Below, piece after piece: positions 17,807-27,262 of a stretch of DNA of 62,203 nucleotides; position 1 is the stretch's first letter; every line of letters starts with the position of its first letter. The notes below the pieces were generated by a model. It saw nothing but the letters and a program-made list of their open reading frames with translations. It was not told the origin of the DNA and ran no database searches. This DNA is from Aporhodopirellula sallentina SM41 (GTDB lineage: Bacteria; Planctomycetota; Planctomycetia; Pirellulales; Pirellulaceae). The position numbers and the translations under genes are program-made. The DNA is taken from assembly GCF_000346505.1 (NCBI RefSeq), contig NZ_ANOH01000400.1:1-62203 (forward strand), given 5' to 3'.

Positions 17807-17864
17807 GACGTAGCCGATGTCGCCAGACTTCGGGGGTCTGAATTCTGGCGAATCCAGCTACGTC
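17807..17864. repeat. REPIN-like inverted pair, family B
   Basis: The plus-strand arm contains GTAGCCGATGTCGCCAGAC from 17810. The minus-strand arm, ending at 17864, contains GTAGCTGGATTCGCCAGAAT. The arms meet with almost no spacer. It lies 33 bp after the fucosidase stop, in a convergent gap. Confidence 0.8.
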
Positions 17865-17895
17865 GATTTTCATAATGCTCTTTATTCGGGCGTCC

Positions 17896-17953
17896 GGTAG
17901 TAGATCTTGTTAAAGTTCCCGCGGGATGAGGATCTTTCGCAGGATCCACTACC
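17896..17953. repeat. REPIN-like inverted pair, family C
   Basis: The left arm GGTAGTAGATCTTGTTAAAG (17896-17915) faces a right arm (17934-17953) that reads GGTAGTGGATCCTGCGAAAG on the minus strand. The spacer is 18 bases. A close copy of the left arm lies at 27130-27149. Confidence 0.78.
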
Positions 17954-18010
17954 AGTCGCATCCTCCTCATGCCGACGAGTCAATCGTCGGCATCAAATCC
18001 CGCCGCCTGT

Positions 18011-21000
18011 TCAGTCACCCACCGTCATCGCGTGGCTTTCGCTGTGACTGTTGTACTGCGGAGCGTACATCGACTCGATCGTTGCGAGCCCCGATTGATA
18101 GCGGCCTCGCAACTGAACACGGCTCCGCGATTCGAGCACGTAGGTTCCTTTCGGAAGATAGTCGATGAAGAAATGCTCGGCCGCGTCTCGGGTGCTCTGG
18201 TAGTAACCGAGCCCGTCTTGCCATCGGTATCCCGACAACACATTGCTCGGTTCGGTTCCGCTGCCTCGCGAGTCTTTCAAATGTACGAACTCCATCGCAC
18301 GTGAACTTCGCACGATCAATCGTGACACCAACTCATCTCCGACTCGGATCGGTGTTCCATCGACATCCACTTTGTCGGCTTTACTTCCCGATACCACGCG
18401 GCCGTCCACGACCGGACGCAAAACCTCCCCGGTCGGGGTGCTTCGGACGACAAACAGTTGCTTTTGGATTTCCAAAGGCGTCCCTTCATGAGGCGTGACG
18501 TCTTCGACGTTTTGGAAGTATTTCCAATGAACGCCGCCCCAAGCGATTCCAGGTGTCGTCTTGGTCACCGTGATCGATCCCATCTCCGGCGTGATCTCGC
18601 TAGCTTCGAAACGCTGCTGATAAAATCCAGTACCGGCTTCGACGTTTTCCTGCTGCACTTCACGCTGACCGACTTTGACATCGACGAGCGTTTGGTCTGC
18701 GAGCAGATCGGCACCACGCAACAACAACGAGTAGACGGCATCGGCGGTCGCCTTCGTCGTTTCCCATGAACGTGTCTCTTTCTGCCGCAGCAACCACGCC
18801 TTGCACGAATCAACCGACGATTGATCGGACGCGACCTCGTCGAACATTTCGATCATCATCGCTTGGGTTTCGATATCCGCTTGGTACCAGAACCAACCAC
18901 GCACGCCGTCGTTCCAGTGCATCCCCAACTCATCCGTGACGCTACGTTCCTTCAGCGAAGCGACAATCGCCATCGCGTCATCCTTTCGTCCGAATCGTGT
19001 TAGCGCGATCGCCAAGTGAGCTTGGCTCATTCGGGGCAGATCGATCCAGAATTCAGCCGCCTGATCGAGCCAGTAATTGAGGGCTGGTTTCGCATCCGCC
19101 GAAACATCAACGTCTCGCAAGAAGAAACTGCGACCGTACAGGTACATCGCGATCGTCGACGACAAATGTCGCGTTTTCCGATCTTTCTTCTTGATCTCGC
19201 TGTAGACCTTTTTCGAATAGGCGTCGAGGTGCGAAAGTGATTCGATCGCGGGCGAAACATCAACGTCCACCCCCAAGTGCCGCAGCCGCCCGTAGCCGGT
19301 CGCCAGGTACAAAGTGATGAACGAATTGCTGCGTCCCCCCGGGAACCAAGGCCAACTGCCGTCCTCGAGTTGCATGTCGTTGAGTCGACGTGCCAAACGT
19401 GTCACTTGGTCAGTGACCCTATTTTGATCGAACAAGATTCCGACGTTACGACGCGCCTCCGCTTCCGATTCGGCTTCAACCAACCACGGCGTTTCGGCGA
19501 GCGCGATCGACGCGAGTTCTTCGTTCTGCTGCAGAGGCGACGCGAGGGGATCACGGCCTCCGGGCTGTCCTTTGATCGCGTGAGGCTGATTTCGCCACTG
19601 TTGGAACACCCGTTCGATTTTCGGATCGGAGGTAGCGATATGCCGTGCGAGCAAGTTGGCGTACAAACGGTTAAACGTCTGCTCGCTGCATTCGTGCGGG
19701 TAGTCCATCAGGTACGGAAGCGCCATCACGGCGTACCACGCGGGATTGGACGTCATCTGCACGGTCAGAGATTCGCTGCGGATCGAATCCGAATCCAATG
19801 AAGCGAGCTTATCGAGAGTAAACGTCTTCGTTTCGGCTCCATCGATCGGTAGTGCGATGGACTCGTGCACGAGAGTCTTTCGCGACAGCACCGGAAGATA
19901 ACCTTCCTCGCCGTCCGACAAACGGCCCGTCGATGCGACCGCTTTGTAAACCAAGAACCCCATGCCGTCGGGAACGCGTATCGGCCACGCGAACGATTTG
20001 GATTGCCCGGCCGGAATCTCGAATTCGTGGCGACTTTGCGAATTACCGATCGCCTCATCGACACTGTCCCCGGTGCGTGCATCGGTAAACTCCAATGCAA
20101 CTGTTCCTCGCTGCACCGTGGCGGATTGATTGGACACCTTGACGGTCAACTCAATCTCATCGCCCTCTCGCAGAACACGCGGTGGGTTCGGTTGAACCAT
20201 CAAGTCTTTGCTTGTCACCGCCGTATCCTGAATCACTCCCGCGGAAAGATCCGCGGCGTGTGCAAAGCCGAGCAATTGCCAACGGGTCAGTGCCTCCGGC
20301 ATGGTGAAGCTCATCGTGACCTTCCCGTTTTCGTCCGCGGTCAAATCAGGAAAGAAGAACGCAGTTTCGTTCAGGTTCTTTCGAGGCGAGACGTCCGACA
20401 GGTCCACTCCCTCGCCGTCATCGTTGGACGGTGGTTGGCCGGAATTTTCCAACATGTCGCTGGCAACCATCGCGTCGGATTCCATCGCCGCATCGGCCAT
20501 CGCCATGGGTGCGGCGGCAGGCATAGGCATCCCTTCGGCAGCCATCCCCTTCCGCATCATTCGCCCACCGAACGGACGTTCGGATCGCATTGCCGCAAAC
20601 GCGACCATCACGGAACTCTGCAATTCACGTGGATAGGAACGATACTGCAACTCGACCGACGGCATGCCAATCGCCCGATAAACAGAAATTCGCTGCAGCC
20701 CTTCCCATCGGTTTTGGTCGGTGACGGCGATACGCGAATGGTCCTGATAGAACAAACCGAACCCATCCTGGAAACGGTGCGGCGCGAACGCATCGAGCGA
20801 CGCATCATAGAGCGTCGCAACCATCTCGACGGCCTTCTTCATCGACGATTCGGTATCGCCGGATGGGTCTTCGATAACCGCGGTCCAGGTTTCGCGTTGG
20901 CCGGGTTTCAGTTTCGACAAAAACCGTTCCCAACGAACGGTCAGCTCTTTATTCGTCCACGGCACGTCGATCCGACGCTCGTTGAGATAAAAACGATTCT

Positions 21001-24000
21001 CGCGGACCATCCAAACACGCAGCGTGAATCCGCCACGCAACTCCTCGGTCACATCCAAAGAGATCTGCGATTGCGTTTGGCCTTCGGGAGTCCAGAACTG
21101 CTGCAGCGTTTCACCTCGGTGAGCAATTTCAACAAACGCACGTGCCGATTCGTAACCACTGCCCCAAACAGCACGAAATGTGTCGCCCGGTTCCACACGA
21201 GCGTTCTTCACAGCAAACAAATCCGCGATCATGAGTTCGCAGTTTTTCGCATCCGGATCGATTACCCGAAGGGGCAACACAGCCGACACGTCCTCGCCGG
21301 TTGAATCGACCGCAGACAACGTCACGCGATAGTGTCCGGCATCGATATCAACGTCGACCTTCGCCGCGCCCGATTCATCGGTCGTGGCCTCGATCGTTTG
21401 AACCGTTTCGTCGACCGGCCATGAATTCGGCTCCTCCGGTATCACTTCATCCTCAGCGCCACTCGGCACCGATCTGAACGCACGATAGGGAACCGGATTT
21501 CCGATTCGCCGTTGGCCGACGAATTCCGGTTTTCTCAGCGATTGCACCTTCAACGTCACCTTCGTGGACACGGGCATCCCCTGCAACGTGCGAGTCGAGA
21601 CATTGACCGCGATGGGTTCTTCGTCGGTGAGCCAATCAGGGTTTTCGGTGCTGAGGTTCGCTTCGATCGACGTGTAGCCGACCAAGACCTTCGTCGTTCC
21701 CTCGCGTGTTTCTCCCGTGGTATCAACGACCGCGGCTTCGACTTTGAAGCGGAACTTGGGTTCGCTTTCGCGATCGACCGAGTTGTCAGGGATCGCCGGG
21801 AACGAGACCGTGAAATTGCCCAGTTCGTCCGTTTCGGTTTCGCCTTCTGCGATCGTTTGCGGAGGCATCGGCGAAGGCGGCATCCACCAGCATCGGTACC
21901 ACCACCACGGAGGCAGCTCGGTTTCGCGGACGACTCGGTATCGCACCGTGGCGCCGTCGATCGCGGCGCCGGTATACGCGGTCGCCTTGCCCTTGACCGT
22001 CACGTCTTCACCGAGACGTATCGATGACTCGGGCGAGTCGACTTTCACTTCGAATTTTGGACGCTTGTACTCTTCCACGCGGATCGATTGGGCACCGCGA
22101 AATGCCCCGGTCGTCCGAATCGTCATCACGCCGGTTAGACCGCCTGTGGGCAAGTTAAAACTGCCATGGCAACTCCCCAATTCGTTGCAGCGATGACTCG
22201 CTCGCTCAACGACCTTGCCGTTCGCGTCGAGCAACTCGACCTCGATGGCTTCCTCGGGCGAGACCGCGTATTCGCTTTCGTCCTGATTCGACCGCGTGCA
22301 GATGATTTTGTAGCGGACGACTTGGCCGGGTCGGTACAACGCCCGATCGGTGAAGAAATGGCTGCGTGTGACGTCGTTCTGTTTGCGAGTGTTTCGACGA
22401 TTAATGTGGTACTCCTGCGACCACAACCGGTCGTCCCGCGTTTCGGCGAGGAACGTGATGTTGTAGTTCGCGACACCGGAGTACTCGAATCGGCCCTCTT
22501 GATCCGTTTGCAACTTCGCACGCGAGGCAGGCCCGGACGTGCCGCCACCTCGGCGATTCAATGTCGCCCACACATCCACGTCGACATCAGCGAGCGGCTC
22601 GCCCGTTAACGAATCCAGTACGTATCCGACCAATAACCCTTTGTCATACCGCGACTCGATGACCATCGACAGACCGCTGACCCAAACGTCGGTCATCGCG
22701 GTGTAAACGTCGTCCATTGGGAAGTCGTCAGACGTACTTGCAATCAAATAGTACGCCCCACGCGGCACGTCCAATCTCGCCGCGACCTGTTCGACGCGGT
22801 CGCGATAATCATCCGTCGCGTCCAACGATTCTGACCACGCCAAAACAGGCGTTCTCTTGGTCAGCATTTGACGCGCGACCTGCGTTAGATTCTCAGGTCG
22901 CCGTCCCGATTTGCGGATTGTTTCATAGTCGAGCTTCACCAGCCGGAAGTAAACCTCCGTGATGTTTCGATACGTCACCTGGATCTTGGGATGTGCGTTG
23001 CCATCGAGTTGCGGGTTCCAGATTTCTTCCGTCGCGATGGCGATTGAAGGTGCTTCGATCTGCCGGATCATGGCCGCACAGGCTTTGGCGCCGACGCTAT
23101 CGGGGTGCGAATCGACGGCTTGTTTTGCAATTTCTCTCGCCCGGGCCGGGTCGTCATTTCCACGTGCGATCAACGCCAAACGAAACTGGGCCCGAGTCGA
23201 AATTTCGTGCTGTGAATTCTTCGAAACGAACGCTTTCAACGCCTCCTTGAAAGCTTCGTCTGTTCCCTTTCCGCGGGCGTGTTCGTTAGCAAACTCGATT
23301 CGATGCAGGTCGGTATCGATCAACGCCGATGGGTCCGCATCGTCCCGGTGAAACGACAACCAATCTTGGTACAGAGTCGTCGCTCGGCGGAGCGGTGATT
23401 TCGCGTCAGCGTCAGAAACGTCCCATTCCAAAAATCGATCGAGCGTTTCAAAAACCGGCGTATCTGCCGTCAGTTCAAATCGCTCGGCGGGTCCTGCATA
23501 GGTCTCGGCCGCGTCACTGTAGAAATCGATCGCATCGGCAACGACGAAGTCATACAACGTCGGACGATACGCGTCGGGCGCGCTGCCGCGAACCAGCAAA
23601 TCGGCATAGTCTTCGATCGCGGTATCACGCAGAACTTTCTCGCTGCCGTCGCCCGAGTCCAACGCCGCTTCGAACAGCGCGGCGGATTGAGCGATGATCC
23701 GCTCACGCGTCCATGTCGACAGGTCATCTGCCGATTTGATGACCACCGGCTCGTCCGATTCGAGCACCCCGGGATCCACTTCCGTGCGATTTCGGAACCG
23801 CCATTGGTTCTGTGAATAGTAACCCCAGAACCAATTCGCCAAGATCGCTCGAATGACCGGACGGGTTGCCTGAGGCACGGTTTCGAGATCCTCCTGCAAC
23901 CGCACGATCCGATGGATCTCATCGCGGCCCTGGAGTTGCCCGTCGAGAGTCGCACGGGTGGCCAGCAAACGCACCAAAAAATCATTATCTCCCCGGCTGA

Positions 24001-24196
24001 TCGCCCCGGGCAGTTGTTTGTCGATCTCTTCAATTGCGGTTTTGGGCAGCCCCTTGTTGATCGCCACTTGGATCGGCTGCCACGCTCGTGGCTGCGGATC
24101 TTCGAGCGGTGTGGCAGGCGCGGTTGTCATTGTTTGGCTAGCAAGCAAAAGGACTAGAAAGGCAGAAACGCCAAGAAGACCATAGCGAGATTTCAT
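18011..24196 (-). CDS. Giant alpha-2-macroglobulin-family protein
   Basis: From the ATG at 24196 the protein has 2061 residues. That start gives a signal peptide (YGLLGVSAFLVLLLASQT); an upstream frame to 24265 adds 23 unlikely residues. Order: an N-terminal helical repeat region, a carboxypeptidase-regulatory-like fold (GYVLDSLTGEPLADVDVDV), an MG2-type domain (DRALYRPGQVVRY), more macroglobulin domains, a Met/Ala-rich stretch in the bait position, the A2M block (MPEALTRWQLLGFAH), and a toroid with the thioester motif Cys1503-Ser-Glu-Gln. Bacterial relatives trap foreign proteases in the periplasm. No penicillin-binding protein PbpC gene is adjacent, unlike the enterobacterial pair. It is divergent from the GH63-like gene. 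Confidence 0.9.
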   Translation of the reverse strand: MKSRYGLLGVSAFLVLLLASQTMTTAPATPLEDPQPRAWQPIQVAINKGLPKTAIEEIDKQLPGAISRGDNDFLVRLLATRATLDGQLQGRDEIHRIVRLQEDLETVPQATRPVIRAILANWFWGYYSQNQWRFRNRTEVDPGVLESDEPVVIKSADDLSTWTRERIIAQSAALFEAALDSGDGSEKVLRDTAIEDYADLLVRGSAPDAYRPTLYDFVVADAIDFYSDAAETYAGPAERFELTADTPVFETLDRFLEWDVSDADAKSPLRRATTLYQDWLSFHRDDADPSALIDTDLHRIEFANEHARGKGTDEAFKEALKAFVSKNSQHEISTRAQFRLALIARGNDDPARAREIAKQAVDSHPDSVGAKACAAMIRQIEAPSIAIATEEIWNPQLDGNAHPKIQVTYRNITEVYFRLVKLDYETIRKSGRRPENLTQVARQMLTKRTPVLAWSESLDATDDYRDRVEQVAARLDVPRGAYYLIASTSDDFPMDDVYTAMTDVWVSGLSMVIESRYDKGLLVGYVLDSLTGEPLADVDVDVWATLNRRGGGTSGPASRAKLQTDQEGRFEYSGVANYNITFLAETRDDRLWSQEYHINRRNTRKQNDVTRSHFFTDRALYRPGQVVRYKIICTRSNQDESEYAVSPEEAIEVELLDANGKVVERASHRCNELGSCHGSFNLPTGGLTGVMTIRTTGAFRGAQSIRVEEYKRPKFEVKVDSPESSIRLGEDVTVKGKATAYTGAAIDGATVRYRVVRETELPPWWWYRCWWMPPSPMPPQTIAEGETETDELGNFTVSFPAIPDNSVDRESEPKFRFKVEAAVVDTTGETREGTTKVLVGYTSIEANLSTENPDWLTDEEPIAVNVSTRTLQGMPVSTKVTLKVQSLRKPEFVGQRRIGNPVPYRAFRSVPSGAEDEVIPEEPNSWPVDETVQTIEATTDESGAAKVDVDIDAGHYRVTLSAVDSTGEDVSAVLPLRVIDPDAKNCELMIADLFAVKNARVEPGDTFRAVWGSGYESARAFVEIAHRGETLQQFWTPEGQTQSQISLDVTEELRGGFTLRVWMVRENRFYLNERRIDVPWTNKELTVRWERFLSKLKPGQRETWTAVIEDPSGDTESSMKKAVEMVATLYDASLDAFAPHRFQDGFGLFYQDHSRIAVTDQNRWEGLQRISVYRAIGMPSVELQYRSYPRELQSSVMVAFAAMRSERPFGGRMMRKGMAAEGMPMPAAAPMAMADAAMESDAMVASDMLENSGQPPSNDDGEGVDLSDVSPRKNLNETAFFFPDLTADENGKVTMSFTMPEALTRWQLLGFAHAADLSAGVIQDTAVTSKDLMVQPNPPRVLREGDEIELTVKVSNQSATVQRGTVALEFTDARTGDSVDEAIGNSQSRHEFEIPAGQSKSFAWPIRVPDGMGFLVYKAVASTGRLSDGEEGYLPVLSRKTLVHESIALPIDGAETKTFTLDKLASLDSDSIRSESLTVQMTSNPAWYAVMALPYLMDYPHECSEQTFNRLYANLLARHIATSDPKIERVFQQWRNQPHAIKGQPGGRDPLASPLQQNEELASIALAETPWLVEAESEAEARRNVGILFDQNRVTDQVTRLARRLNDMQLEDGSWPWFPGGRSNSFITLYLATGYGRLRHLGVDVDVSPAIESLSHLDAYSKKVYSEIKKKDRKTRHLSSTIAMYLYGRSFFLRDVDVSADAKPALNYWLDQAAEFWIDLPRMSQAHLAIALTRFGRKDDAMAIVASLKERSVTDELGMHWNDGVRGWFWYQADIETQAMMIEMFDEVASDQSSVDSCKAWLLRQKETRSWETTKATADAVYSLLLRGADLLADQTLVDVKVGQREVQQENVEAGTGFYQQRFEASEITPEMGSITVTKTTPGIAWGGVHWKYFQNVEDVTPHEGTPLEIQKQLFVVRSTPTGEVLRPVVDGRVVSGSKADKVDVDGTPIRVGDELVSRLIVRSSRAMEFVHLKDSRGSGTEPSNVLSGYRWQDGLGYYQSTRDAAEHFFIDYLPKGTYVLESRSRVQLRGRYQSGLATIESMYAPQYNSHSESHAMTVGD

Positions 24197-24405
24197 TGAA
24201 ACTTCGTGGGGGAAAAGGAGGTAACGAAGAGGTTTTCTCAGACCATGCGAGCACACGTCAATCAAGATAACGAAGCAGCCGAAACTTCATTAGGCGGATT
24301 CTCACAAGAAAATTTTCGCACCGCTCGTGGGGCATTCATCGGGTAGGGTTCACGTTACGATAATCTTCTCGTAAACGGTTCCACCGCCAATGATTGCGCC
24401 AACAC

Positions 24406-27105
24406 ATGCCGACACCTGAACACCAACGATTACGCGAAGACGCTGCACGGGAAAAGAACTGGAAACGGTGGGGGCCTTACCTTTCTGAACGGCAGTGGGG
24501 AACGGTCCGCGAAGACTACTCACCGGGCGGACAATCCTGGAGCGATTTCCCCCACGATCATGCCCGCTCGCGAGCCTATCGGTGGGGCGAAGACGGTCTG
24601 CTCGGGTTCACCGATCGACAATGCCGGTTGTGTTTCTCAGTCGCGTTGTGGAACGGCAATGACACGATTTTGAAAGAACGCCTGTTCGGCTTGACCGGCC
24701 CGGAAGGCAACCACGGCGAGGACGTCAAAGAGATCTACTACTATCTCGATTCCACGCCGACGCATTCGTACGCGAAAGCGATGTACCGGTACCCTCACGC
24801 CCGATACCCGTACCGTGAACTCGTCAAAACGAATCAACAACGTGGTTACCTCGACCCCGAATATGAAATCGTCGACACCGGACTGTTCAACGAAAATCGC
24901 TTCTTCGACGTCACGGCGACTTACGCGAAAGCCGACGCGAATGATTTGTTAGTCGAAATCGAGGTGACCAATCAGGGTCCCGACGAGGCGGAGATCACGT
25001 TGTTGCCCACGCTGTGGTTCCGCAACACGTGGGTTTGGGGATGTCGTCACGAAGGATGCACCGCGAAACCTCGCATCATGCGAGACAAAACCGCCACCGG
25101 CCACGTCGTGCACACCACCCACGACACGCTCGAACCGTTCACGTGTGTCTTTGACGAGGAAAACGAATCGGAACTCCTGTTTACCGAAAACGAAACCAAC
25201 ACGGCGAAACTCTTCGACGGAGAAAACTTCTCGCCGTATACCAAAGATGCCTTCCACCGCTACGTGATCGACGACGAATCGACTGCCGTCAACCCAAAGC
25301 AATTCGGCACCAAAGTCGCCGCGAAATACCATTGGAAACTGGCCCCCGGTGAGTCACGCCGGACGCGAGTTCGATTGTGCATGCGCGACGAGGGATCGAT
25401 CCCCGATCTCGGCGAACAGTTCACCACGACGTTGCAGACACGCAAGGATGAAGCCGACACGTTCTACGACGAAGTCATCCCTCAGAAAGAAACCGAGGCT
25501 CAGCGGCACGTGTCACGCTCGGCGTATGCGGGATTGATGTGGACCAAACAGTTCTATCACTACATCGTCGCCGATTGGCTCGACGGCGATGCCGAGGTGA
25601 TGACGCCGCCGGAGTCTCGCAAGAGCGGTCGCAACCGCGATTGGAGGCACCTCTATGCCCGCGATATTTTGTCGATGCCCGACAAATGGGAATACCCCTG
25701 GTTTGCCGCCTGGGACTTGGCTTTTCACATGATCCCTGCCGCTCGCATCGATCCGGAATTTGCTAAACGGCAACTGATGGTGCTGCTGCGTGAATGGTAC
25801 ATGCACCCCAACGGGCAATTGCCGGCGTACGAGTTTTACTTCGACGACGTCAACCCTCCCGTCCATGCGTGGGCGTGTCTTCGAGTCTTTCAAATGGAAG
25901 CCGAAGCGGGCCGGCGCGACACCATGTTTCTCAAACAAACATTTCAACGTTTGTTGCTGAACTTCACGTGGTGGGTCAACCGTGTCGACAGCAACGGCGA
26001 CAATGTGTTTGCCGGCGGATTCCTTGGGCTCGACAACATCGGCGTGTTCGATCGCAGCAAAGGTCTACCCGAAGGTGCCGCTCTCGAACAAGCCGATGGG
26101 ACAGCATGGATGGCGTTCTATTGCGGCACGATGATGTCGATGGCATTGGAACTCGCCCGGGACGACAAGTCGTATTCCGACATGGCGTCGAAATTTCTCG
26201 ATCACTTCATCCGGATCATCGACGCGATGAACGGACGCGACGGTGGCGGCCTGTGGGACGAAGAAGACGGGTTCTACTATGACCAACTCAAGATCGACGG
26301 CGAGACGGTTCCGATGCGGGTCCGTTCACTCGTTGGACTCTTGCCGTTGATCGCCGTGGAGGTGCTCGACGAAAAACTCCTCGACGGCCTTCCCGGTTTT
26401 CGCAACCGGCTCGAATGGTTTCTCAAGAACCGACACAATCTGGCCACACATATTTTGTTCGGAGAAAGCGACTCGGGACACCGAGAAATGTTGCTCGCGA
26501 TCCCAACCCGAGAACGCCTCGAGCGGGTCCTCAAAGTGCTGCTCGATGAGAACGAGTTTCTCTCGAAATTCGGAATTCGATCGCTGTCAAAAGCCCACGA
26601 GGCGGAACCATACCAAGTCACCGTCCGCGGCCAAGAACACACGGTGGCCTACGTGCCGGGCGAATCGGACAGTTGGATGTTCGGCGGAAACAGCAATTGG
26701 CGTGGACCGATTTGGTTTCCAACCAACTATCTGCTGATCGAAGCGTTGCACCGATACCACGAATTCTTTGGTGACACCTTCCAAATCGAATGCCCGACCG
26801 GATCAGGCAACATGATGAACCTTCACGACGTTGCCAGTGAGATCAATCGCCGTTTGTCCGATATCTTTTTGTCGCCCGAAGGCGGCGGGGGCCGGCCCTG
26901 CTTGATCGGCAGCGGCATGACGGGCGACGAAAAACTGTGGCAGGAACACGTGCTCTTTTACGAGTATTTCCACGGTGACACCGGAGAGGGCCTCGGGGCG
27001 TCGCACCAAACCGGATGGACCGCTCTGATTGCCACCTGCATCGAACAACTGCACGGACGCATCAACGAAGGCGCACCGCCGGACCTCAACGAAACCGTCG
27101 GTTAG
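24406..27105 (+). CDS. GH63-like glucosidase
   Basis: The ATG at 24406 gives 899 residues; an upstream in-frame TTG adds four. The opening AREKNWKRWGPYLSERQWG and the WSDFPHDHARSRAYRWGEDG block are typical of bacterial proteins related to GH63 mannosyl-oligosaccharide glucosidase. A central and C-terminal alpha-toroid follows (PWFAAWDLAFHMIP, NGQLPAYEFYFDDVNPP, NSNWRGPIWFPTNYLL). There is no signal peptide, so it probably acts in the cytoplasm on an alpha-glucoside such as trehalose, glucosylglycerate or a glycogen-derived sugar. Which one cannot be told. It diverges from the macroglobulin gene and converges with a sulfatase gene. Confidence 0.85.
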   Translation: MPTPEHQRLREDAAREKNWKRWGPYLSERQWGTVREDYSPGGQSWSDFPHDHARSRAYRWGEDGLLGFTDRQCRLCFSVALWNGNDTILKERLFGLTGPEGNHGEDVKEIYYYLDSTPTHSYAKAMYRYPHARYPYRELVKTNQQRGYLDPEYEIVDTGLFNENRFFDVTATYAKADANDLLVEIEVTNQGPDEAEITLLPTLWFRNTWVWGCRHEGCTAKPRIMRDKTATGHVVHTTHDTLEPFTCVFDEENESELLFTENETNTAKLFDGENFSPYTKDAFHRYVIDDESTAVNPKQFGTKVAAKYHWKLAPGESRRTRVRLCMRDEGSIPDLGEQFTTTLQTRKDEADTFYDEVIPQKETEAQRHVSRSAYAGLMWTKQFYHYIVADWLDGDAEVMTPPESRKSGRNRDWRHLYARDILSMPDKWEYPWFAAWDLAFHMIPAARIDPEFAKRQLMVLLREWYMHPNGQLPAYEFYFDDVNPPVHAWACLRVFQMEAEAGRRDTMFLKQTFQRLLLNFTWWVNRVDSNGDNVFAGGFLGLDNIGVFDRSKGLPEGAALEQADGTAWMAFYCGTMMSMALELARDDKSYSDMASKFLDHFIRIIDAMNGRDGGGLWDEEDGFYYDQLKIDGETVPMRVRSLVGLLPLIAVEVLDEKLLDGLPGFRNRLEWFLKNRHNLATHILFGESDSGHREMLLAIPTRERLERVLKVLLDENEFLSKFGIRSLSKAHEAEPYQVTVRGQEHTVAYVPGESDSWMFGGNSNWRGPIWFPTNYLLIEALHRYHEFFGDTFQIECPTGSGNMMNLHDVASEINRRLSDIFLSPEGGGGRPCLIGSGMTGDEKLWQEHVLFYEYFHGDTGEGLGASHQTGWTALIATCIEQLHGRINEGAPPDLNETVG

Positions 27106-27127
27106 TGTTTTCTGTCAGAGTTATTTT

Positions 27128-27153
27128 CCGGTAGTGGATCTTGTGAAAGACCC
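27128..27153 (+). repeat. REP-like palindrome, family C
   Basis: GTAG at 27131 is followed by the stem GGATCTT, loop GTGA and AAGACCC, with one mismatched pair. It matches the element at 17894-17915 at 20 of 22 bases. Confidence 0.75.
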
Positions 27154-27178
27154 TCTACCGCCGACCTGAACACCATGC

Positions 27179-27235
27179 GCCAGAATTCAGCCCCCGATCA
27201 AAGAGCTACCGAAGTCTGGCGACATCGGCCACGTC
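27179..27235. repeat. REPIN-like inverted pair, family B (partly decayed)
   Basis: A short arm CGCCAGAATTCAG (27179-27191) faces a full arm on the minus strand at 27209-27235. The full arm reads GGCCGATGTCGCCAGACTTC and has GTGG in place of GTAG. It lies between convergent glucosidase and sulfatase genes. Confidence 0.75.
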
Positions 27236-27262
27236 ATTTTCAGATATCGCTCTAGCCGTTCG

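Noticed and set aside
19865-21304. 479-codon open frame antisense inside the macroglobulin gene
   Set aside because: Arg/His-rich composition without motifs; the sense strand encodes clear macroglobulin domains.
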